Below, one piece after another: positions 45,950-55,333 of a DNA stretch of 64,000 nucleotides. Source of the stretch: Capnocytophaga gingivalis ATCC 33624 (GTDB lineage: Bacteria > Bacteroidota > Bacteroidia > Flavobacteriales > Flavobacteriaceae); NCBI RefSeq assembly GCF_000174755.1, contig NZ_ACLQ01000016.1:124001-188000 (forward strand). Direction: 5' to 3'. Under the pieces are notes generated by a model that was not told the DNA's origin, searched no databases, and was given only the letters and a program-made list of their open reading frames with translations. Position 1 is the stretch's first letter; each line of letters starts with the position of its first letter. The position numbers and the translations under genes are program-made.

Positions 45950-47392
45950 ATGAAACATTCAGGACTTATCCCTACCGAAAAGATTATTGAGCGACTACAA
46001 TATGAAAATCCTTGGTGGACGAGTAACGAAATACCGACCACTTATGCCCTTATGCCTCGCCGATTGTACTTTGATCAGTTCTACCCTTATGTAGCCGACC
46101 GCGATATACGTCGTGCCGTAGTTCTTATGGGGCCACGCCGTGTAGGTAAAACTGTAATGATGTACCACACCATAGCCCGCCTTATTAGTGAAGGTGTACC
46201 TGCTCAAAAAATAGGATTTATTGGCGTGGACAACCCTATCTACATCAATTTAGGGCTACAAGATATATTGGATATATATCTGCAGGCTATAGGCAATACT
46301 TCTTTAAAAGACACTTATATATTCTTTGATGAAATTCAGTACCTAAAAGATTGGGAGCGACATCTTAAAGTACTGGTAGACAGATACCCCAATACCAAAT
46401 TTATAGTTTCAGGCTCTGCTGCGGCTGCTCTCAAATGGCATAGTACCGAAAGTGGTGCAGGCAGGTTCACCGACTTTATGTTGCCACCACTTACTTTTCA
46501 GGAATTTATTCACCTAAAAGGCAAAAATCACCTTATGCAAAAGCAAAGTATCATCTTTGCAGGCAAGGAAAAACCTTATTGGGTAAGTACCTTCCTCAAG
46601 GAACTGAATAGCGAATTTCTGCAATACCTAAATTTTGGAGGCTATCCCGAAGTAGTTTTTTCTGAGAAAATACAGCAGGATATGGGCAGATACATCAAAA
46701 ATGATATAGTAGACAAGGTGCTGTTGCGCGACCTACCTAGCCTATACGGTATTAAAGATGTGCAGGAATTGAACCGCTTTTTTAGCTACATTGCCTATAA
46801 TACAGGTAATGAATTTTCGTACGAGAAGATGGCTAAAGAAAGTGGTATCAATAAAGAGATGTTAAAGAAATACTTAGAATATTTAGAGGCTGCTTTCCTC
46901 ATAAAAGTGCTAAACAAAGTAGACATCAACGCTAAAAAACTAAAGAGAATTACCAGCTTTAAAGTGTACCTTACCAATCCTTCGCTGCGTACGGCATTGT
47001 TCTCGCCTATCAAGGACGATGATGAGGAAATGGGAAATATGGTAGAAACAGCTATCTTAGCCCAATGGCTACACCGCGAGCAACTGCATCTGACTTACGC
47101 CCGTTGGAAAGAAGGACGTGGCGAGGGTGAAGTAGATTTGGTACTGATTGACGACAAACGCTTTAAACCCAAGTGGGCAGTAGAAATAAAATGGAGCAAT
47201 AGGTATTACCAAATGCCACAGGACTTAATCAGCCTAATAAGTTTTTGCAAAGCCAATGAGCTAACAGCTGCCCTCATAACTACTAAGGATACCATAGGTA
47301 CTAAAACTTTGGACGAGCTGCAATTCACTTTTATACCTTCTGCCCTTTACGCGTATAACATAGGGGCGAATACACTAAAAACATTACAATAA
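45950..47392 (+). CDS. AAA ATPase with DUF4143 domain
   Basis: The 480-residue protein has an AAA_14 ATPase domain with Walker A G-P-R-R-V-G-K-T (about 61-68), Walker B I-F-F-D-E-I-Q-Y and sensor-like V-S-G-S-A-A-A-A, and a C-terminal DUF4143 domain with a restriction-like D-L-V-L-I-D-x-n-K core around V-E-I-K-W-S-N. These ATPases are mobile, often multicopy in Bacteroidota and of unknown role; a link to DNA handling is inferred from the nuclease-like fold. The last codons read through a half copy of the dispersed repeat (TAGGGGCGAA at 47361-47370). Confidence 0.85.
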   Translation: MKHSGLIPTEKIIERLQYENPWWTSNEIPTTYALMPRRLYFDQFYPYVADRDIRRAVVLMGPRRVGKTVMMYHTIARLISEGVPAQKIGFIGVDNPIYINLGLQDILDIYLQAIGNTSLKDTYIFFDEIQYLKDWERHLKVLVDRYPNTKFIVSGSAAAALKWHSTESGAGRFTDFMLPPLTFQEFIHLKGKNHLMQKQSIIFAGKEKPYWVSTFLKELNSEFLQYLNFGGYPEVVFSEKIQQDMGRYIKNDIVDKVLLRDLPSLYGIKDVQELNRFFSYIAYNTGNEFSYEKMAKESGINKEMLKKYLEYLEAAFLIKVLNKVDINAKKLKRITSFKVYLTNPSLRTALFSPIKDDDEEMGNMVETAILAQWLHREQLHLTYARWKEGRGEGEVDLVLIDDKRFKPKWAVEIKWSNRYYQMPQDLISLISFCKANELTAALITTKDTIGTKTLDELQFTFIPSALYAYNIGANTLKTLQ

Positions 47393-47456
47393 ACACCTCT
47401 CTTTGTGCTACGTATACAAAAAGGTGTGCTAATGAGTCAATGAACAAATCAGCTAA

Positions 47457-48575
47457 TTAATTTGTCTTCTTATAGTTCCAAATCGCCCAACTATTGAGCA
47501 ATACGGCAAAGCCTACTAAATATAAGAACTCAGTACTGAGCTGTGCAAAACTACTGCCTTTGAGCACAATAAGTCGCATTGCACTGACAAAGTGGGTTAC
47601 CGGAATGGCATTACTTACCTGCCGACTCCAAGCGGGCATACTGTCTACGCTGGTGAGGAAACCGCTCATCAGTAGGAATATCATTATAAAGAAATAGGCG
47701 ATAAACATAGCTTGCAACTGCGAATTAGCATAAGTGGAGACCAGTAGTCCGAAGCCGAGAATCGCGATGAGGTACATTATCGCAAAGGCATACAAGGTGA
47801 ACAAACTGCCTGCGGGGAAGATGCCGTATACTATATACATCACGGTGAGCCCCAAGGTGAAGAGGATTAACCCTACTACCAAAAAGGGTATGAGCTTGCC
47901 CAATATAAACTGCCACTTCTTAATAGGCGTTACATTTATCTGCTCGATAGTGCCTATCTCCTTTTCTTTGACTACATTGAGTGCTGAAAGAAAGCCCCCA
48001 ATAATGGTGAGTAATATGGCTAAAATGCCTGGGACTATGTAATATCTGTACTCCATTTGTGGGTTGTACCAATGGGAGCTCGCCACACTGAATTTGGCTA
48101 CATTGCCTATCCGTTGGGGTGTTTTCACATTTATATCGAGCTGGGTGTTGAAGTCGCGTATCACTGAAAGCAAATAGACTCCCCCTAAGGACGACTTGCT
48201 CCCGTTGATGGCATCGATAGAGAGACCGAGTGTCTGCTTTCCTTCGCGTACGAGATTGCGCTCAAAACCTTCGGGGACTTCCAAAACTACATCGGCTTTA
48301 CCGTCTTCTATCAGGGCGATGCCTTCTTTGTAAGAGAAAGGAGCGTCTACGAGCTTAAAGTACCCTGACGCAGTAATCTTCTGTATGAGCTCGTGCGAGT
48401 ATGGACTCTGGTCGTGGTCGATATAAACGAGGTTGATGTTCTTCACATCAAAATTGGCTACCAAAGGCAATATAATCAGCTGCATCATAGGTGCTACAAG
48501 CATCATTGCCAAGATGGTCTTATCTCGGAATATCTGCTTAAATTCTTTTTGTAGTATAAATGATAAGGTTTTCAT
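47457..48575 (-). CDS. ABC-2 type permease (YbhR-like)
   Basis: The 372-residue protein has an N-terminal helix (about 22-42), a large external domain, and five C-terminal helices (about 178-365), the layout of ABC-2 drug/lipid exporters such as YbhR. The conserved V-V-K-E-K-E-I-G-T-I-E-Q-I-N-V-T-P loop, which contacts the ATPase, is present. It is the last gene of the efflux cluster, 61 bases after its partner permease. Confidence 0.9.
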   Translation of the reverse strand: MKTLSFILQKEFKQIFRDKTILAMMLVAPMMQLIILPLVANFDVKNINLVYIDHDQSPYSHELIQKITASGYFKLVDAPFSYKEGIALIEDGKADVVLEVPEGFERNLVREGKQTLGLSIDAINGSKSSLGGVYLLSVIRDFNTQLDINVKTPQRIGNVAKFSVASSHWYNPQMEYRYYIVPGILAILLTIIGGFLSALNVVKEKEIGTIEQINVTPIKKWQFILGKLIPFLVVGLILFTLGLTVMYIVYGIFPAGSLFTLYAFAIMYLIAILGFGLLVSTYANSQLQAMFIAYFFIMIFLLMSGFLTSVDSMPAWSRQVSNAIPVTHFVSAMRLIVLKGSSFAQLSTEFLYLVGFAVLLNSWAIWNYKKTN

Positions 48576-48602
48576 TGTATTAATTTGTCAATAATCTGTT
48601 GT

Positions 48603-48626
48603 GGGCGAATTGCCATTCGCCACTAC
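48603..48626. repeat. Dispersed palindrome between the two permease genes
   Basis: GGGCGAATTGCCATTCGCC then ACTAC. Same family as 12799 and 49776. Confidence 0.75.
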
Positions 48627-48636
48627 ATACGATCTT

Positions 48637-49743
48637 CTACTCTAAACGAACTTTAAACTTCTTCATTGCAAGGCTTAAGAAAATTACCGCCATTGCTATT
48701 AATATCAGCGTTTCTTTCCATACGTAAGTGAAATCCAATCCTTTGAGCATTACTTTCTTCACGATAGCGTAGTAGTAACTTGAGGGGAAGACTTTGGATA
48801 TTCCTTGAAAGATAAGAGGCATATTCTCTATGGGGAACATAAAGCCGGTAAAGAAAGCCGTAGGGAGCATCATTCCCATCATAGCGATGAGCATAGCCGT
48901 TTGTTGTGAAGCAGTAACGGTGGATATGAGTAGCCCCAACGACAAACAGATGATGATAAACAAAGTACTCTCGGCGTAGAGCAACAGCAGATTGCCACGT
49001 ATCGGGACATCGAGCATATAGACCGATAGCAGGAGTATCACGGTGAAGTTGATGAGCGAGAGAATAAGGTAGGGGACGGCTTTAGCTATCAGTATTTTTA
49101 GGGGATTGAAAGGGGATACTAAAAGGATTTCCATAGTGCCTAACTCTTTTTCGCGCACTACGGCTACTGAGGTGAGGGCAGTACTCACTATCATAAAGAC
49201 GAGCGCAATCACCCCAGGAACGAAGTTCATAGAGCCATTTTGCTCCTCGTTGTACAGCATTCGGTTTTCAACGGTTATCTGGTAGGGTAGTTGCACAGCA
49301 GGGTTCAGCTCTTGCTGATAGCTCGCTACCATAGCCGAGAAGTAGTTTTGCACCGTTTTAGCCGTATTGGGGTCGCTGCCATCGGTGATGAGTTGTAGTG
49401 AGGTACCACTGGGTGTGTAGAGGTCTTTTCCGAAATTGGGAGGGAAGATGAGCGCAGCTTTTATAGTACCACGCTTGAATTGGTCTTCTACTTGGTCGTA
49501 ACGAAGCAGAGGCTCTTTCAGCTTAAAATACGGACTCGCCTGCAAGCGGTGCGTGATTTGTTGGCTATAGGTATTGTTTGCCTCATCTAATACAGCGATA
49601 CCGATGTTCTTGACCTCGCTGCTGAGGGCTTGACCGAAAAGGATAATCTGCGCTATGGGGATACCAAAGAGTATCAGTAGCGTGCGACGGTCGCGGAATA
49701 CGTGATAGAATTCCTTGCGTATAAAGGCTATTAACTGTTTCAT
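48637..49743 (-). CDS. ABC-2 type permease (YbhS-like)
   Basis: I start the gene at the ATG at 49743 (M-K-Q-L-I-A-F-I-R-K-E-F), giving 368 residues. A longer frame to 49920 would run through repeat DNA and into the ATPase gene, and adds no conserved sequence. Layout is that of its partner: N-terminal helix, external domain, five C-terminal helices, with the V-V-R-E-K-E-L-G-T-M-E-I-L-L-V-S-P coupling loop. The two permeases probably form a heterodimer served by the two upstream ATPases. Confidence 0.9.
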   Translation of the reverse strand: MKQLIAFIRKEFYHVFRDRRTLLILFGIPIAQIILFGQALSSEVKNIGIAVLDEANNTYSQQITHRLQASPYFKLKEPLLRYDQVEDQFKRGTIKAALIFPPNFGKDLYTPSGTSLQLITDGSDPNTAKTVQNYFSAMVASYQQELNPAVQLPYQITVENRMLYNEEQNGSMNFVPGVIALVFMIVSTALTSVAVVREKELGTMEILLVSPFNPLKILIAKAVPYLILSLINFTVILLLSVYMLDVPIRGNLLLLYAESTLFIIICLSLGLLISTVTASQQTAMLIAMMGMMLPTAFFTGFMFPIENMPLIFQGISKVFPSSYYYAIVKKVMLKGLDFTYVWKETLILIAMAVIFLSLAMKKFKVRLE

Positions 49744-49753
49744 ATCTAATGAT

Positions 49754-49800
49754 GGGCAAATTGCCATTCTATTAAGGGCGAATTGCCATTCGCCCCTACA
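49754..49800. repeat. Double dispersed palindrome upstream of the YbhS-like gene
   Basis: A partial unit, GGGCAAATTGCCATTC (49754-49769), is followed by a full one beginning GGGCGAATTGCCATTCGCCC (49776-49795) and CTACA. Confidence 0.75.
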
Positions 49801-49804
49801 GGGG

Positions 49805-50539
49805 TTATTCACTACGTTTTGCTTTGCGGGCGAGTTGGTAGAACACTTCGTCCATTGAGTGGGTGTGATATTGGTTTTTAAGGTTGGTGGGCGTATCCAT
49901 TGCTTCCACTTTGCCGTCAACCATTATGCTGATGCGGTGGCAATATTCGGCTTCGTCCATATAGTGGGTGGTGACGAATACGGTAATGCCCTGCGCGGAG
50001 GCTTCGTATATCATATCCCAAAACTGACGGCGTGTTATCGGGTCTACACCACCAGTAGGCTCATCAAGGAAGACAATTTCGGGATGGTGGAAGATAGCTA
50101 CCGAGAAAGCGAGCTTCTGCTTCCAGCCCAGCGGTAGCGACCCTACGAGTTTGTTGGCTTCTGCCTCCAAGCCAAGCTTGGTGATAAGGTCGGTACTGCG
50201 GGTTTTGATTTCCTTGCGACTCAAGCCATAGACGCCTCCGTAAAAGGTGATGTTTTCCTGTACGGTGAGGTTGTCGTAGAGCGAAAACTTCTGACTCATA
50301 TAGCCGATGTGCTTTTTTATCTGCTCTTGCTCTCGATAGAGATCGAAGCCTGCTACAGTAGCCTCGCCCGAAGTAGGGTAGGAGAGTCCGCAGAAGATAC
50401 GTATAGCAGTGGTTTTCCCCGCACCATTGGCACCGAGGAAACCGAAGATTTCGCCTTTTTCAACGGTAAGGGAAATATTGTTCACAGCTTTGAAATCGCC
50501 GAATTGCTTTGTGAGGTTATGACAGTGGATTGCGTTCAT
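49805..50539 (-). CDS. ABC transporter ATPase, YbhF second-half-like
   Basis: The 244-residue ATPase has Walker A G-A-N-G-A-G-K-T-T, Q-loop, Walker B I-V-F-L-D-E-P-T-G-G-V-D-P and H-loop. Its signature is the degenerate S-L-P-L-G-W-K-Q-K rather than LSGGQ, the form found in the second half of the fused E. coli YbhF. Together with the ATPase at 51010-51924, which has a canonical signature, it represents a YbhF split into two genes. An unrelated 104-residue gene has been inserted between the two. Confidence 0.92.
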   Translation of the reverse strand: MNAIHCHNLTKQFGDFKAVNNISLTVEKGEIFGFLGANGAGKTTAIRIFCGLSYPTSGEATVAGFDLYREQEQIKKHIGYMSQKFSLYDNLTVQENITFYGGVYGLSRKEIKTRSTDLITKLGLEAEANKLVGSLPLGWKQKLAFSVAIFHHPEIVFLDEPTGGVDPITRRQFWDMIYEASAQGITVFVTTHYMDEAEYCHRISIMVDGKVEAMDTPTNLKNQYHTHSMDEVFYQLARKAKRSE

Positions 50540-50647
50540 CTTATTAAATTAGCAAATTAGCAAATGTGAAAATTATCAAATTAGCTCCCGTTCCCCCCGA
50601 AGGGGACAACTTACAAAGGGGATTGATAGCGATTGAAGGAATGCTTT

Positions 50648-50962
50648 TTATTTGTAATAATAATACCAATTTCCGTTATATTCTTTATCACAATCTTCTT
50701 GAGAGGCGAAAGTACAGTCTTTTATACCTTCTTCCGGGTATTCCTTATTGCGTAGTAATTGTTTGTGATAATTGCTTATTTTTTGTAATAATCCTATCTC
50801 TTTTGCTTTATTTAAAGCTTCTTCTGTCTCGAAAATATAAGACACAAAATAATCTTGTGGGGCTATATAAGCTCCAAAATCTAAGGAAGCATATACTTCA
50901 CTAAAGGTTGCTTTTACCTCTTCTTGTGTTTCAGCAACAATATTTTTCCATATTTTGCTCAT
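50648..50962 (-). CDS. Small protein of unknown function inside the efflux cluster
   Basis: The 104-residue cytosolic protein has a helical N-terminus, an A-P-Q-D-Y-F-V-S-Y-I-F-E-T-E-E-A-L segment and a Tyr-rich tail (N-W-Y-Y-Y-Y-K). No family recognised. It separates the two ATPase genes that would otherwise be adjacent, so it is probably a later insertion. Confidence 0.55.
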   Translation of the reverse strand: MSKIWKNIVAETQEEVKATFSEVYASLDFGAYIAPQDYFVSYIFETEEALNKAKEIGLLQKISNYHKQLLRNKEYPEEGIKDCTFASQEDCDKEYNGNWYYYYK

Positions 50963-51009
50963 TGTTTATCTTTTTTAATTTCAACTTTGCTAAAGTTTTG
51001 GTTCAGAAT

Positions 51010-51924
51010 TTATATCTTCTCTTTTTCCTCCATTAGGCGGATAAAACTGTCCTCGATGGTGGGGGTGATGGGCTGCCAATCGAGGTGGGGAAAGGTGGTT
51101 TTCAGCTGTTGCTCGAATATGGGAATGTCAGTATTTTCATTGAGAGTAAGGTGTAGGTACTCGCCAAAGGGGTAACAGCTATCAATGTGGGGGTCTTCGC
51201 GCAGGTGCTGGAGCAGTGCGTACAGATTGGGATCCTTAACAGCATAGAGTGCGGTGGGGTATTGGGCGATGATTTGCTTGGGGGTGCTGGTGGATAGCAC
51301 CTTGCCTGATTGTATTAAGGCTATGCGGTCGCATAGGCTGGCTTCGTCCATATAAGGGGTGGAAACCAGTATGCTGATGTCTTGCTCCTTCAGTTTCTTC
51401 AGCATCTCCCAGAATTCTTTGCGCGAAACCACATCTACCCCCGTGGTGGGCTCGTCTAACAAAAGGACTTTGGGCTTGTGAATGAGGGCGCAACAAAGGG
51501 CTAACTTCTGCTTCATACCCCCTGAGAGCTTGCCTACGCGACGGTTGCTAAACGGCTTTATTTGCTCGTAAATATCCTTGATAAGGTCGTAATTCTCAGA
51601 AATAGTCGTACTAAAAACAGTAGCGAAGAAGGAGAGGTTCTCTTCGACAGTGAGATCTTGGTACAGAGAGAAACGCCCAGGCATATAGCCCACGTGCTTA
51701 CGGATTTCCTTATAATCCTTAACGATATCCCAGCCCTCGATGCTTGCAGTGCCCTCATCAGGCAAGAGGAGGGTGGTGAGCATACGAAAGACGGTGGTTT
51801 TGCCCGCCCCATCAGGACCGATGAGCCCAAAGAGCTCGCCTTTTTTGACTTCTAAGGAAAGGTGTTGCACGGCGTGAGTATCGCCGTAGGACTTGCTGAG
51901 ATTATGTATAGTGATACTTGTCAT
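51010..51924 (-). CDS. ABC transporter ATPase, YbhF first-half-like
   Basis: The 304-residue ATPase has Walker A G-P-D-G-A-G-K-T-T, the canonical signature K-L-S-G-G-M-K-Q-K, Walker B V-L-L-L-D-E-P-T-T-G-V-D-V and a C-terminal DrrA-like extension of about 80 residues. It supplies the hydrolysing site that pairs with the degenerate one at 49805. Its start overlaps the previous membrane-protein gene by 4 bases. Confidence 0.92.
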   Translation of the reverse strand: MTSITIHNLSKSYGDTHAVQHLSLEVKKGELFGLIGPDGAGKTTVFRMLTTLLLPDEGTASIEGWDIVKDYKEIRKHVGYMPGRFSLYQDLTVEENLSFFATVFSTTISENYDLIKDIYEQIKPFSNRRVGKLSGGMKQKLALCCALIHKPKVLLLDEPTTGVDVVSRKEFWEMLKKLKEQDISILVSTPYMDEASLCDRIALIQSGKVLSTSTPKQIIAQYPTALYAVKDPNLYALLQHLREDPHIDSCYPFGEYLHLTLNENTDIPIFEQQLKTTFPHLDWQPITPTIEDSFIRLMEEKEKI

Positions 51925-52661
51925 TTTTCAAGGATATAATCGTCTATAAGTTTGATATGCTTCTGAGAAAAGAAAGTCTTTAGTAAATAATAATTGTCAC
52001 GACTCAATTTCATATGTAAAACGCACTCTTTCTTGGAGGTGTACACCTTTATTTGAGGGTATACCCTCGTAGCTATTCCTTCGTTGACGAAAGAAAAATA
52101 TATATGATGAATGCCTTTTAAAGGGATTGTCTGCTTGAGTGTTCCCTTATAAAAAAAGTAAATGGACTCATTCCGTATCTCTAAAGTATAGAGGGTATTT
52201 GGGTAATTCTTTATAAAACTATAAACAAAAAGAACTATACCAACTATTAAAATAGCAATTAACAAAGGTTTCCCCATGGTAATCTGCCGTAATATCCACA
52301 CATTAAAGCACACATAACAAACAAAAGACACACACTGAAAAACTTTATTGTTTACGCCTTTGATCCTAATGACAGTAGGTAACTCTCCTTCTGCATATGG
52401 ATTGTAAAGGGTACGATTTTTGAGTCTCATTGTAAAAAATAGTACAAATAGCACCATCAGCCCTATCATAGGGAAAAAGAAGTGGATAATTTCCTCTGTA
52501 TCCCTACTAAAAATAGGGGAAAACTCCTCCAATGTGATATACAAAAAATAGCCAAGTGGTACTATCATTAGCACTACCAGCGCTATTTTTAGTAATTTTT
52601 CAGGGGATATCCCTTGGTCTTTTAAGTCTTTTCCAGGGTGTTTGTTTTTTGTGGTATTCAT
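51921..52661 (-). CDS. Membrane protein of unknown function
   Basis: The 246-residue protein has four hydrophobic segments (about 22-44, 62-82, 107-125, 130-150) and a soluble beta-rich C-terminal half that resembles a PH-like domain (I-Y-F-F-Y-K-G-T-L-K-Q-T-I-P-L-K-G-I). The stop overlaps the following ATPase start as ATGA. No family is recognised and its link to the transporter is unclear. Confidence 0.6.
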   Translation of the reverse strand: MNTTKNKHPGKDLKDQGISPEKLLKIALVVLMIVPLGYFLYITLEEFSPIFSRDTEEIIHFFFPMIGLMVLFVLFFTMRLKNRTLYNPYAEGELPTVIRIKGVNNKVFQCVSFVCYVCFNVWILRQITMGKPLLIAILIVGIVLFVYSFIKNYPNTLYTLEIRNESIYFFYKGTLKQTIPLKGIHHIYFSFVNEGIATRVYPQIKVYTSKKECVLHMKLSRDNYYLLKTFFSQKHIKLIDDYILEK

Positions 52662-52778
52662 CAGTTTAAGGGCTTATAACTTAATACTTTTTGTTGCCAT
52701 ATACGATACGACATTGTGTTCGTGTAGGTTGCCATAGGGTGTCACGAGCTACAAACTAGCACCACCAGCTGGGGTATA

Positions 52779-53618
52779 TTAGTTTAGGTATTTTTGGATA
52801 AGGGCAGATAAATAGGCTTTATCCACAGCAAACCATTGGCTTTCTTCTTTTTTATCTTGGTAACTCCAATGCTCGAAAAGGAACTTATCAGGTGTTGGAA
52901 TAAGAGCTGCAATGTGTGAGTAATAGTATTCTCCCTCTATAATAGGCTCATAACCTTTTATCACGCATTCACTAATAATCTCAAGGGTATCTAAACTAAA
53001 GGCATACCATATTCCTTGTGTACTGGAGAAAATACCAAAATGCTCGTCTACTTGCCATATATTAAGTATACCCTCACCGTCAGTATCAGAGAGTTGTTTT
53101 TCTTTTAGTATCTCAAAATCGGGATAGGAAGCTAACATCAGTCTGTCATCAAAGTTAGTAAGAAGGGAACGATTGCCAAGAGGAAACATATATATGTAGC
53201 TATCAGGCAGTTTTTGATAGATTTTCAGTTGATTACCTTCTAAAGCAATATAGTAACTTTCTGACCAACCTGCACCATCTAATAAGGAAATAGTTACTTC
53301 ATTTTCTTTAGGCAGATGGGTAAGCCATAAACTCGCTGCACCAAAAGGGTCTTCCATCTCCAATGAGGCTATAGTTTTGCCATTTTCATCAATAGCCATA
53401 AGAGTAAAAGTCTCATTCTCATTGTATAAGGCACACCATAGGTAGGTGTGATTTAGAGATTCTTCGTAATGGAGCACATCCCCTTTGATAAAGTATTCTT
53501 TACCTGTTTTTGTGTTCTTTACCGAGAGTCCTTCATCGGTAAGAGTCATAAGTTTATCCCCACTGTTGAGTTTTTCGGGAATAGAAGTAAGGGTTTGAAA
53601 TTGTTCAATGTAAATCAT
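52779..53618 (-). CDS. Cytosolic beta-rich protein of unknown function
   Basis: The 279-residue protein has no signal and many short strands with recurring W and D/E-x-x-x-I-A-S patterns (for example D-E-N-G-K-T-I-A-S-L-E), which suggests a beta-propeller-like fold. No family is recognised. It is one of a group of small, unrelated genes between the HlyD and ATPase genes. Confidence 0.55.
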   Translation of the reverse strand: MIYIEQFQTLTSIPEKLNSGDKLMTLTDEGLSVKNTKTGKEYFIKGDVLHYEESLNHTYLWCALYNENETFTLMAIDENGKTIASLEMEDPFGAASLWLTHLPKENEVTISLLDGAGWSESYYIALEGNQLKIYQKLPDSYIYMFPLGNRSLLTNFDDRLMLASYPDFEILKEKQLSDTDGEGILNIWQVDEHFGIFSSTQGIWYAFSLDTLEIISECVIKGYEPIIEGEYYYSHIAALIPTPDKFLFEHWSYQDKKEESQWFAVDKAYLSALIQKYLN

Positions 53619-53640
53619 AGTATAAAGGTTTTATTTTTCT

Positions 53641-53715
53641 CTTTTCTTCTTGTACCTAACCACAATAGAAGTATAAGTACCTACATTATAATACTTTCAG
53701 GAAGTATTTTAGTAC
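53641..53715 (-). pseudogene. 3'-end fragment of the 55672 membrane gene
   Basis: About 75 bases match 55680-55754, the end of the small membrane gene at 55672-56073; for example CATTATAATACTTTCAGGAA is shared exactly. The rest of the gene is absent. Confidence 0.65.
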
Positions 53716-53841
53716 AGCTAGCCCAATTGCTGGGTAATATTATTCATTTTTCTGATTTGTCAATTTATCGATTTTGCCAATGAGATACAAACTCTTTTCT
53801 TGGTAGGCACGAGCTACAAGAAAAGCACCAGCAAAATTATT

Positions 53842-54270
53842 TTATTTGTTTTTCTTTGCTATTATTATATCATATATAGCTCCATAGATTAGGAAAAAGA
53901 TAAATACAATCCCTAACAAAATGGGCTCTCCTATACTTATTGAGGCATTTTTATCTAACAATGATATTTCACCTCTTTCGTATTTTTCGAGTAAAGAATC
54001 TTCAAAGTGCATAAATAACATAGAGGAAAAACTGAATAATATACCCCAAAGAATACACCTATATCCCCAAATGAGTCGTTTTTTATAGGTAAAATAACAT
54101 ATTGGCAAGAATAGTATTGTTATCACTACCACTATCGTATTACTTAACTTAAAAGCCTTATTGAAATATTGAGGGGCATACTCTATATTAGTTAATAGAA
54201 TAAAAGCGAGTAAAAATAAGATAGCGCTTACTTTGCCAAAGTGTTTGTTATGTATATTTATGTTTGTCAT
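53842..54270 (-). CDS. Small membrane protein of unknown function
   Basis: The 142-residue product has four hydrophobic segments (about 11-27, 40-58, 68-88, 115-135) separated by charged loops. No family recognised. Confidence 0.55.
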   Translation of the reverse strand: MTNINIHNKHFGKVSAILFLLAFILLTNIEYAPQYFNKAFKLSNTIVVVITILFLPICYFTYKKRLIWGYRCILWGILFSFSSMLFMHFEDSLLEKYERGEISLLDKNASISIGEPILLGIVFIFFLIYGAIYDIIIAKKNK

Positions 54271-54305
54271 TTTTTGATTTGTCGATTCATCAATATGTTA
54301 TTTTC

Positions 54306-54731
54306 TTAAAATGATTGCCATTTAAGCAGTTGGAAATCATCTAAAATATATTCTTTTCCTGTGTAACTATTATAAAAATAAATCTTATTTTCTTCTGCTT
54401 TGACAGAAGGATACCAGTCATCTAAAGAAGCAAATCTACTATGTTTCGGATCAATAATTAGGGTTACAACGCCTGACCATTGATGAGGTTTCACGGCTTC
54501 TATTGATATAAAGAAACTTTTGGTCGATTTATCAACACTTATTTGCTTGATATTTCTCAGGTAGCACCAATAGGGCAATTCGTTGTTTGACTCAGGGAAA
54601 TATACAGAGCAAACCTCATCTCCGTGTGGAGGCTCTGTTTCATATCTTAACAACATACACCCTCCTAAGTAGGCTACTTCGTATGTATACTCTGTAAGGA
54701 GGGTTATTCTACATTCTTCTATATCAAACAT
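54306..54731 (-). CDS. Small soluble protein of unknown function
   Basis: The 141-residue acidic protein is beta-rich (Y-T-Y-E-V-A-Y-L-G-G-C-M-L-L-R-Y-E; S-K-S-F-F-I-S-I-E-A-V) with no signal or membrane segment. The size and composition are like those of immunity proteins, but I cannot assign it. Confidence 0.55.
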   Translation of the reverse strand: MFDIEECRITLLTEYTYEVAYLGGCMLLRYETEPPHGDEVCSVYFPESNNELPYWCYLRNIKQISVDKSTKSFFISIEAVKPHQWSGVVTLIIDPKHSRFASLDDWYPSVKAEENKIYFYNSYTGKEYILDDFQLLKWQSF

Positions 54732-54749
54732 ATTTTACTAATTATGAGG

Positions 54750-55283
54750 TTACTTTCCGTTTTCTATATCAAGGCAAAAGCAGAGGTCTTTGCCTTCGGG
54801 GTCTTTTTCTATATAACAATCTTTTCGCAAGGGATAATCCCAATCACCGTTAAGGTTTTTTACTTTCTGATAAGGGGGTACATATACAGTGCCTTTGTCC
54901 CAAAGGATTTGAGCATATAGTACTCCGTTGCAATAGGCATAATGCCCAAAAGGGTTCATTTCCTTTGAGGGGTAACACATCTGAAAGTTCTTACGACCGT
55001 CATAATCGCGTAGAGCTTGCGCCCCCATAAACTTCTGAGTAAAGCATTCGTTATCCTCACCAAGCTCGTTTTTGTACAATTCGTAGAATGCAGGACGATC
55101 TTCTTCGAACAAAGCGTAATCGTCGGCACTTATCCGGTAATAGCGTTCATAGCCTGCTGCCCAACTTACAAGTACTTTCATCAAATGGGTTTCGATTGCT
55201 TCGCAATAGCCCACAGAGAAAAAGTGTTCTCGGTCTACGAGCTCTTTAGTGAGCTTTATGTGTTCTATGAGTTTTAATTTCAT
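54750..55283 (-). CDS. Soluble protein of unknown function
   Basis: The 177-residue protein has no signal. Features are a helical N-terminus, a R-Y-Y-R-I-S-A-D-D-Y-A-L-F segment and a Tyr/Pro-rich centre. It precedes the 54306 gene by 18 bases, so the two are probably co-transcribed. No family recognised. Confidence 0.55.
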   Translation of the reverse strand: MKLKLIEHIKLTKELVDREHFFSVGYCEAIETHLMKVLVSWAAGYERYYRISADDYALFEEDRPAFYELYKNELGEDNECFTQKFMGAQALRDYDGRKNFQMCYPSKEMNPFGHYAYCNGVLYAQILWDKGTVYVPPYQKVKNLNGDWDYPLRKDCYIEKDPEGKDLCFCLDIENGK

Positions 55284-55300
55284 TTTCAGTAAAATTGTTA

Positions 55301-55308
55301 TATTTTTG
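55301..55308 (+). promoter_or_regulatory. SMR transporter promoter -7 element
   Basis: TATTTTTG, 25 bases before the ATG at 55334. Confidence 0.5.
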
Positions 55309-55333
55309 CCACGGAATTAGATACTATACTTAT

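Noticed and set aside
49744-49920. N-terminal extension of the YbhS-like permease to 49920
   Set aside because: The extension would be translated from the dispersed palindromes and from the ATPase gene in another frame; the ATG at 49743 gives the standard N-terminus.
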